Assembly: GCA_964532155.1 (NCBI GenBank)
Contig: CAZHGN010000028.1
Span: 1 to 17,067, forward strand
Origin: HGM11416 sp964532155
GTDB lineage: Bacteria > Bacillota > Clostridia > Christensenellales > Borkfalkiaceae
Reading direction: 5' to 3'
Length of the DNA: 17,067 nt
The position numbers were made by a program, and so were the translations under genes. Position 1 is the stretch's first letter, and the number at the start of each line of letters is the position of its first letter. Shown here in pieces: positions 12,350 to 17,067 of the stretch. Under the pieces are notes generated by a model. It searched no databases. It saw only the letters and a list, made by a program, of their open reading frames with translations, and was not told the DNA's origin.

Positions 12350-14830
12350 ATGAGCGTATTCAAATATAAAACTCGCGGAAAGTCAACTCCTTTCGGTAAA
12401 CCGAAAATTTATTTTACATGTCATCCTTCGGATTTTTGGCTTTTAGACGAAATGTGCGAGGCTATTTTGGACATGCACGACTGCGTGATTTTTTATACCG
12501 AAGATATGAGCGCGCCGCTGCCCGAACCTTACCGCACGACCGATCTCGGGCAGATGAACCTTTTCGTTATTCTCGTAACGTTTTCGCTTTTGCAAGAGCA
12601 TAGTCGCGCTATGGACGAAGATTATGCGTTTGCCGAGCAACATCATATTCCCGTTCTTCCGCTGGTGATGCAAAACGGACTCGACGTTTTATACGCAAAA
12701 AAATTCGGCAAAAGGCATTATTTCAGTCCGTACGAGCAAGATATGACGGCGATCGGTTACGAAGAAAAGCTTAAAAAATTTCTTTCGTACGTGCTTTACG
12801 ACGATCAAACCGCGCAAAGCGTCGAAAAGGCGTTTTCGGCTCGTCTTTTTTTAAGCTACCGCAAAAAAGACAGGCATTATGCAAACGAGCTTATGCGGCT
12901 GATTCATAAAAATCCCGAACACCAAGACGTTGCCGTCTGGTACGACGAATTTCTCATACCGGGCGAGGCGTTTGACGAAAATATTCGAGCCGCTTTAACA
13001 AACAGCGATTTGTTTACGCTTTTGGTAACGCCGAACCTTGTCAACGAGAAAAACTACGTACAAACCGTGGAATACCCCGAGGCGGTTGCGGCGAAAAAAA
13101 GGGTATTGCCGGTGGAAATGGTCGAAACCGAAAGGAGCAAACTTAAGGAGCAATATCCCGGTATTCCCGATTGCGTAGACGGCTATGCCGAAAGCGAACT
13201 TTGCGAAAGGCTAAGAGTTGCGCTTAAGGGCGTTAATGGGAGCGGTGAAGAAGATTTTAACAAGGATTACCTTTTGGGACTTGCGTACCTGGACGGTATA
13301 AACGTTGAAGTAAACAAAACTCTTGCGCTCGAGTATATAACGCGCGCCGCAAACGCTAACGTTCCCGCCGCTATGAAAAAGTTGTATCATTTATACGGCG
13401 AAGGCAGCGCAGTCGAAATAGATTACGAAAAATCGCTCTATTGGATAAAACGTCTCGCCGATTATAACGAGCGCACTTTGGGTAGTAATCACCCCGAAAC
13501 GATATTGTCGTTTATGGATTTGACCGTTGCTTGCATTAAATTCGGCGACTATAAAAAAGCGCGCGAATACGGCGAAAAGGCTTATAATACTTCGCTCGAA
13601 GCGTTCGGGGAAAACGACTCGCGCACGCTGGTTTGTATCGACAACTTGGCAAGCACGTGCAGCATGCTCGGCGATTATGAACGCGCGCTTCAATTGCAAA
13701 AAAAAGCGTATGCCCTTTTGCGTGATAATTACGGTAAAAAATACGTACATACGCTTATAGCGCTTAGCAACGCGGCGGACTCTTACTATAATCTCGGCGA
13801 CTATGAAAAAGCGTTGAAATTCGGCAAAAAAGCATATTTGCTAAAAGCGGAAACGCTGGGCGAAAAACATCCGCAAACGCTTTTGTCGCTTTGCAATTAC
13901 GCAAGCGCGTGCGTTAAAAACTGTCTTTACGGCGAATCGATAGAGCTCGCAAGCAAGGCGGTCGACCTTTGTTCTAAAACGCTCGGCGATTGCCATCCGC
14001 AAACGCTGCAAGCAAAAAGCGTTTTATCGGACGCGCTATGCGATTCGGGAGATTATGAAAAAGCGTTTTCCATTCTTAGTCACACGTTGAGGGTATGCAT
14101 AAGCGCGTTGGGCGAAAAACATTCGCGAACGCTTGAGGTGCTGTGCCGGATGGGGAGTTTGCTTTATGCGGTCGGCGATTATAAGCAGGCTGCCGAGATT
14201 AGCGAAAAAGTGTATAAGTTAAACTGCGAGGTTTACGGGACGGAAGATTTGCGCACGTTGATTACGCTTTGCAACCTTGGAAACGCGCATAACGGACTCG
14301 GTGAACACGAAAAGGCTTTTTGGGAACTGAAAAAGGCGTACGACTCGCTGAAAAAGAATTACGGTGAAAGGCACGTTAGTACGCTGGAAGCGTTTTTTGA
14401 TTTGGGGTATACGTGCGGCGAACTGGGACGTTCTGAAAAAGAACTGGATATAAAGGAACGAGTGTACGCGGCGAGAAAAGAAGTTCTCGGCGAAAACCAT
14501 CCCGATACCGTCAAATCGCTCGGCGATCTCGCGGGATTGTACGGCGCCGCCGGTAACCTCGAAAAAGCTAAAGCTTTTCAGCAAAATTATTGTTCCGCTG
14601 TGCGTGCGCTATATTCTTGGACGAACCCGAACACGCAAGCCGCTCACGTCGATTTAATCGTGATATGTATTAATTTGCGTGATTTCGAAAGGGCGTATTC
14701 GGTCTGCCGCGAGGTGTGGATTTCCTCCTTTAAATTAACCGAGGAACTCGGCAACTTGGTGGCGGAAGTATTCGATGCTTGCGGCGAAAGGGATAAAGCC
14801 GAAGCTATTCGCTCAAGAATAGTTAGGTAA
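12350..14830 (+). CDS. TIR-TIR-Sel1-TPR protein, putative NAD-linked signalling or defence effector
   Basis: The product has 826 residues. GAGGTG at 12338-12343 favours the ATG at 12350 over an in-frame GTG at 12341. Domain 1 (about 18-147) is TIR-like but degenerate: YFTCHPSDFW replaces the FxSY start and Asp91 sits where the catalytic Glu should be. Domain 2 (about 164-292) is a canonical bacterial TIR: FLSYRKKD (167-174), WYDEFLIPG (197-205) and Glu241 in VEYPEA, the position of the NAD-cleaving glutamate. Two Sel1-like repeats follow (about 304-371). Then come ten kinesin-light-chain-type TPRs whose conserved Thr falls at 384, 426, 468, 510, 552, 594, 636, 678, 720 and 762, exactly 42 apart; the last is weaker. 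There is no signal peptide or membrane segment, so it is cytoplasmic. The TPR superhelix probably senses a partner and controls TIR activity (inference). An ADP-ribosylglycohydrolase gene lies just upstream. Confidence 0.9.
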   Translation: MSVFKYKTRGKSTPFGKPKIYFTCHPSDFWLLDEMCEAILDMHDCVIFYTEDMSAPLPEPYRTTDLGQMNLFVILVTFSLLQEHSRAMDEDYAFAEQHHIPVLPLVMQNGLDVLYAKKFGKRHYFSPYEQDMTAIGYEEKLKKFLSYVLYDDQTAQSVEKAFSARLFLSYRKKDRHYANELMRLIHKNPEHQDVAVWYDEFLIPGEAFDENIRAALTNSDLFTLLVTPNLVNEKNYVQTVEYPEAVAAKKRVLPVEMVETERSKLKEQYPGIPDCVDGYAESELCERLRVALKGVNGSGEEDFNKDYLLGLAYLDGINVEVNKTLALEYITRAANANVPAAMKKLYHLYGEGSAVEIDYEKSLYWIKRLADYNERTLGSNHPETILSFMDLTVACIKFGDYKKAREYGEKAYNTSLEAFGENDSRTLVCIDNLASTCSMLGDYERALQLQKKAYALLRDNYGKKYVHTLIALSNAADSYYNLGDYEKALKFGKKAYLLKAETLGEKHPQTLLSLCNYASACVKNCLYGESIELASKAVDLCSKTLGDCHPQTLQAKSVLSDALCDSGDYEKAFSILSHTLRVCISALGEKHSRTLEVLCRMGSLLYAVGDYKQAAEISEKVYKLNCEVYGTEDLRTLITLCNLGNAHNGLGEHEKAFWELKKAYDSLKKNYGERHVSTLEAFFDLGYTCGELGRSEKELDIKERVYAARKEVLGENHPDTVKSLGDLAGLYGAAGNLEKAKAFQQNYCSAVRALYSWTNPNTQAAHVDLIVICINLRDFERAYSVCREVWISSFKLTEELGNLVAEVFDACGERDKAEAIRSRIVR

Positions 14831-14974
14831 TTTGCGAAAAGCGGTGCGGTAGTAGTGTGCAATTCGCCGAAAAGCGGTGCGGAAGTAGCGCGCAATTTGC
14901 GAAAAGCGGTGCGGTAGTAGTGTGCAATTCGCCGAAAAGCGGTGCGGAAGTAGCGCGCAATTTGCGAAAAGGCG
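14831..14974 (+). repeat. Two exact 65-base tandem copies plus a partial third
   Basis: 14831-14895 and 14896-14960 are identical, base for base, and a third copy breaks off after about ten bases (14961-14970). Each 65-base unit is itself a pair of diverged 32- and 33-base subunits sharing GAAAAGCGGTGCGG and GTAG. The array begins immediately after the TIR gene's stop codon (14828-14830). Open frames through it are artefacts, since 65 is not a multiple of three. Confidence 0.9.
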
Positions 14975-14995
14975 TTTTTAAAAGACCTTTTTTTG
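14967..14995 (+). terminator. Possible terminator downstream of the TIR gene
   Basis: AAAAGG (14967-14972) pairs with CCTTTT (14986-14991) around an A/T-rich 13-base loop, followed by TTTT and further T-rich sequence. The stem is weak. Confidence 0.4.
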
Positions 14996-15033
14996 CGATT
15001 TTTTGAGTTTTTTGCGAAATCGGTAAAAAACGG

Positions 15034-15062
15034 TTGCAATAAACCTTTCTATATGATAAAAT
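15034..15062 (+). promoter_or_regulatory. Promoter of rpsB-tsf
   Basis: TTGCAA (15034-15039) and TAAAAT (15057-15062) are 17 bases apart, and TGA directly precedes the -10 to give an extended -10 element. Transcription would start near 15069, leaving a leader of about 127 bases. Confidence 0.7.
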
Positions 15063-15093
15063 GATTGGCGTTGTAAATTCACACTCGTATATC

Positions 15094-15163
15094 GACGGCT
15101 TCGTGCTCTGAAATCTTTAACGGAGTTTGCGCCGTCCGCGTCCCGACCGTTGCTTGGCTCGGG
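15094..15163 (+). promoter_or_regulatory. Structured rpsB mRNA leader
   Basis: Two hairpins can be drawn. In the first, GACGGC (15094-15099) pairs with GCCGTC (15131-15136), enclosing a second helix CTCTG (15106-15110) with CGGAG (15121-15125). In the second, CCCGA (15142-15146) pairs with TCGGG (15159-15163), extended inward by CC/GG. The ribosome binding site GGAGGT (15185-15190) follows. Ribosomal protein S2 represses its own operon through the leader in some bacteria; that role here is inferred. Confidence 0.45.
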
Positions 15164-15195
15164 GTTATGCGGGGAGGAATTAACGGAGGTAAAAA

Positions 15196-16014
15196 ATGGC
15201 AGTAACAAGCATGAAACAGCTTCTGGAAGCCGGCGTACATTTCGGCCACCAGACGAGAAGATGGAACCCCAAAATGCGTAAATACATTTACGGCGAAAGA
15301 AACGGGATTCATATCATCGATCTTCAGATTACCGTAGGCCTTATCGAAACGGCTTACAATTTCATCGTTGACAGCGTAAAAGCCGGCAAGACCGTTCTTT
15401 TCGTAGGTACCAAGAAACAGGCTCAAGAGGCTATTCAACAAGAAGCCGAAAGATGCGGAATGTACTACGTTAATTCGAGATGGCTCGGCGGTACGCTCAC
15501 CAACTTCAAGACTATTCGTTCCAGAGTCGAAAGACTTAACAAGCTCGACCAAATGGAAAAAATGGGCGACTTCGATCTTCTTCCCAAAAAAGAAGTTATC
15601 GCGCTCAAAGCCGAAAGAGATAAACTTCAAACCAACCTCGGCGGTATCAGGGAAATGAGAAATCTTCCCGGCGTTATGTTCGTAGTAGATCCTAACTGCG
15701 AAGACATCGCCGTTAAAGAAGCAAGAAAGCTCAACATCCCCGTAGTTGCTATTACCGATACCAACTGCGATCCCGACCTCGTCGACTACGTAATTTCGGG
15801 TAACGACGACGCTATCCGTGCCGTAAAACTTCTTTCTTCCATCATTGCAGACGCCGTTATCGAGGCTAAGCAGGGTGAAGACGCCGTTCGTCACGGCGAA
15901 GAAGTTACCGATATGGCTTCGGTCGAAGTAACCGCTGAAGAAGTTGCACGCGAAGACGCCGTTGCCGAAGAATCGGTTGCCGCTGTCGAAGAAAAGAAAG
16001 AAAAGAACGACTAA
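15196..16014 (+). CDS. rpsB: 30S ribosomal protein S2
   Basis: The 272-residue product carries the S2 signatures: MKQLLEAGVHFGHQTRRWNPKM at 6-27 (split by the first helix) and, later, NSRWLGGTLTNF and ITDTNCDPDLVDYVI. S2 binds at the head-body junction of the small subunit together with S1. The C-terminal 45 residues are an acidic, low-complexity extension rich in Glu, Ala and Val, ending EEKKEKND. GGAGGT at 15185-15190 is five bases from the ATG. Arginine is encoded mostly by AGA here, whereas the neighbouring genes favour CGN, which suggests codon selection in a highly expressed gene. It is followed by tsf, 46 bases downstream, the near-universal bacterial order. Confidence 0.98.
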   Translation: MAVTSMKQLLEAGVHFGHQTRRWNPKMRKYIYGERNGIHIIDLQITVGLIETAYNFIVDSVKAGKTVLFVGTKKQAQEAIQQEAERCGMYYVNSRWLGGTLTNFKTIRSRVERLNKLDQMEKMGDFDLLPKKEVIALKAERDKLQTNLGGIREMRNLPGVMFVVDPNCEDIAVKEARKLNIPVVAITDTNCDPDLVDYVISGNDDAIRAVKLLSSIIADAVIEAKQGEDAVRHGEEVTDMASVEVTAEEVAREDAVAEESVAAVEEKKEKND

Positions 16015-16060
16015 TTGTCCGTTCTTCCTAACTATTATTTAGATTTAAAGGAGAAAAGCT

Positions 16061-16720
16061 ATGGGATTCACTGCTAAAGACGTAATGACTCTGCGCCAAA
16101 GAACGGGTGCCGGAATGATGGATTGCAAAAACGCACTTACCGAAACCAACGGCGATATGGAGAAAGCTATCGACTATCTCCGCGAAAAAGGAATAGCCAA
16201 AGCCGCTAAAAAAGCCGGCAGAATCGCTGCCGAAGGTATCGTCGAAAGTTACATTCATATGGGTGGTAAGGTCGGCGTTCTTCTCGAGGTTAACTGCGAA
16301 ACCGACTTCGTTGCTCGCGGCGACCAGTTTAAGGCGCTCGTACACGATATCGCTATGCACATCGCTGCAAGCAAGCCCGAATATCTTTGCTCCGACGAAG
16401 TATCCGCCGAAGTTCTCGAGCACGAGAAGGACATTCTCCGCGCTCAGGCAAGAGAAGAGGGTAAGCCCGAAGCGATTATCGAAAGAATGGTAGAAGGCCG
16501 TATTAAATCCTATTACGAGGACAACTGCTTGCTCAACCAGAAGTTCGTTAAGGATACCTCTAAGACGGTAGGAGATCTTATCGTTGAAGCTACCGCTCAA
16601 ATCGGCGAGAAAATCGCCGTCAGAAGATTCGTTCGCTACGAAATGGGCGAAGGTCTTGCAAAGAAGAGCGAAAACCTTGCCGACGAAGTCGCCGCTCAGG
16701 TCGCTTCCGCAAAGAAATAA
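16061..16720 (+). CDS. tsf: Elongation factor Ts
   Basis: The 219-residue product is the guanine-nucleotide exchange factor for EF-Tu. The N-terminal UBA-like domain includes VMTLRQRTGAGMMDCKNAL (8-26), the family signature. The core motif EVNCETDFVARGDQF (77-91) contains the TDFV segment that contacts EF-Tu. The protein is shorter than the E. coli factor (283 residues) because it has a single compact core module; such short forms are common in Clostridia and in Thermus-like lineages. AAAGGAG at 16047-16053 sets the start. It shares the AGA-rich codon use of rpsB and is closed by a strong terminator. Confidence 0.98.
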   Translation: MGFTAKDVMTLRQRTGAGMMDCKNALTETNGDMEKAIDYLREKGIAKAAKKAGRIAAEGIVESYIHMGGKVGVLLEVNCETDFVARGDQFKALVHDIAMHIAASKPEYLCSDEVSAEVLEHEKDILRAQAREEGKPEAIIERMVEGRIKSYYEDNCLLNQKFVKDTSKTVGDLIVEATAQIGEKIAVRRFVRYEMGEGLAKKSENLADEVAAQVASAKK

Positions 16721-16739
16721 TCGTTTATATTAAAGAATT

Positions 16740-16768
16740 AAGGCTGTCCTTTCGGGCAGCCTTTTTTT
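16740..16768 (+). terminator. Intrinsic terminator of rpsB-tsf
   Basis: AAGGCTGTCC (16740-16749) pairs with GGGCAGCCTT (16754-16763), including one G-U, around a TTTC loop, followed by a T-run to 16768. Confidence 0.92.
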
Positions 16769-16820
16769 GTGCAGACAACTATATTTGATAAACTAACTTA
16801 ACCTAAGATAACCGCATTAT

Positions 16821-16850
16821 AAGTCGATAATCGACCTATAGCGCGGCTTT
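16821..16850 (+). repeat. Dispersed intergenic repeat, copy 4
   Basis: AAGTCGATAATCGACCTATA is followed by GCGCGGCTTT. GTCGATAATCGAC is a perfect palindrome around its central A. AAGTCG (16821-16826) can also pair with CGGCTT (16844-16849), and a T-run follows, so this copy could work as a weak terminator. Confidence 0.65.
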
Positions 16851-16952
16851 TTGTATGTATTAAACGTTTAAAGTTATGCGATTAAACAAGTTCTATACAA
16901 TGCCTCACGAAAGGCAATAAAAAACGGAGGCCACTTAAAACAAATGAAAAAA

Positions 16953-16993
16953 GGGTTCGAATCCCAACCGATATTCGATAGAGATTTGAACCC
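16953..16993. other. Hairpin with T-arm-like arms
   Basis: GGGTTCGAATC (16953-16963) pairs with GATTTGAACCC (16983-16993), eleven pairs with one G-U. Both arms resemble the tRNA T-arm consensus, one on each strand. No anticodon or D arm is present nearby, so it is not a tRNA gene. Confidence 0.5.
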
Positions 16994-17020
16994 GTAAAAT
17001 TTTGTCTAAAAAATGCTCGA

Positions 17021-17064
17021 AAATAAAGCAAAAACCCAACCAAACCTTGCGGGTTCAGTTGGGT
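17021..17064 (-). terminator. Terminator for a - strand gene beyond the window edge
   Basis: On the - strand, ACCCAAC (17064-17058) pairs with GTTGGGT (17040-17034), enclosing an inner AACC/GGTT helix, and is followed by TTTTGCTTTATTTT. This is the form of an intrinsic terminator for a leftward transcript that enters from the right. Confidence 0.65.
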
Positions 17065-17067
17065 CTC

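Larger units (their letters stand above)
16769..17067. other. Gene-free end of the window
   Basis: This stretch holds repeat copy 4 (16821-16850), a hairpin with tRNA T-arm-like arms (16953-16993) and a - strand terminator (17021-17064). A 17-codon frame (16944-16997) has GGAGG at 16926-16930, but at an overlong 13-base distance, and lies within the hairpin. I do not call it a gene. Confidence 0.5.

Noticed and set aside
11391..14830. Thoeris system
   Set aside because: A TIR protein is present, but no ThsA-like SIR2 or SLOG gene lies in the window, and the TIR protein has a TPR architecture unlike ThsB.
14831..14974. CRISPR array
   Set aside because: Contiguous identical 65-base units with no unique spacers; this is a simple tandem duplication.
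14644..15039. 131-codon - strand frame across the 65-base array
   Set aside because: The repetitive product reflects the tandem DNA repeats, and the rest is antisense to the TIR gene.
15079..15894. 271-codon - strand frame opposite rpsB
   Set aside because: It is a shadow of a certain ribosomal protein gene, with no motif or ribosome binding site of its own.
16951..16970. tRNA gene suggested by GGGTTCGAATCCC
   Set aside because: Only a T-arm-like piece is present; no D arm, anticodon arm or matching acceptor strand can be found in either direction.
16944..16997. 17-codon small ORF preceded by GGAGG
   Set aside because: The spacing of 13 bases is too long, and the frame is occupied by an 11-bp hairpin with T-arm-like arms.

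Overview
The window reads as chromosome from an uncultured low-to-mid-GC Firmicute, most likely a gut-type member of the Clostridia. The evidence is gene order and family content: a zinc-type L31 gene followed by DUF1385, PrmC and RF1; a DUF5685 gene overlapping a DnaJ-like gene; a short EF-Ts; strong purine-rich ribosome binding sites; and sigma-A-like promoters. I cannot name the genus from sequence alone. Nearly all genes lie on the + strand. The exceptions are a dehydrogenase-like gene (496-1518) and a decayed ATPase gene (10514-11032).

Layout. Positions 1-252 hold the C-terminus of a surface protein with a cysteine/glycine-rich, membrane-anchor-like tail. 496-1518 (-) is an MDR-family zinc-type dehydrogenase that keeps the structural zinc site but has lost the usual GHE catalytic motif. 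1786-5005 is the translation-termination block: rpmE, a natural DUF1385-PrmC fusion, and prfA, so RF1 sits beside the enzyme that methylates its GGQ glutamine. 5350-5757 is a small P-loop protein. 5929-8954 is a tight run of trpS, DUF5685, a degenerate J-domain protein with a cysteine-string tail, and a membrane protein, closed by a clear terminator. 9048-10487 is an RlmD-type rRNA methyltransferase. 10514-11032 is the wreck of an ATPase_2/DUF234 gene. 11391-12218 is an ADP-ribosylglycohydrolase and 12350-14830 a large TIR-TIR-Sel1-TPR protein. 15196-16720 is rpsB-tsf behind a strong promoter and a structured leader. The last 300 bases hold terminators, a repeat and hairpins but no convincing gene.

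Most notable content. (1) An ADP-ribosylglycohydrolase next to a two-TIR protein with ten kinesin-light-chain-type TPRs in exact 42-residue register. This is a candidate NAD/ADP-ribose signalling or defence module. (2) A short dispersed element of about 26-30 nt in four intergenic sites (341, 9008, 12269, 16821), with a fifth close match inside the rlmD coding sequence (10196). (3) DUF5685 carries two aspartate-rich motifs resembling those of isoprenoid-synthase folds, beside a J-like protein lacking HPD and ending in eight cysteines. (4) Several tandem repeats lie just downstream of genes (5080-5155, 5867-5901, 14831-14974).
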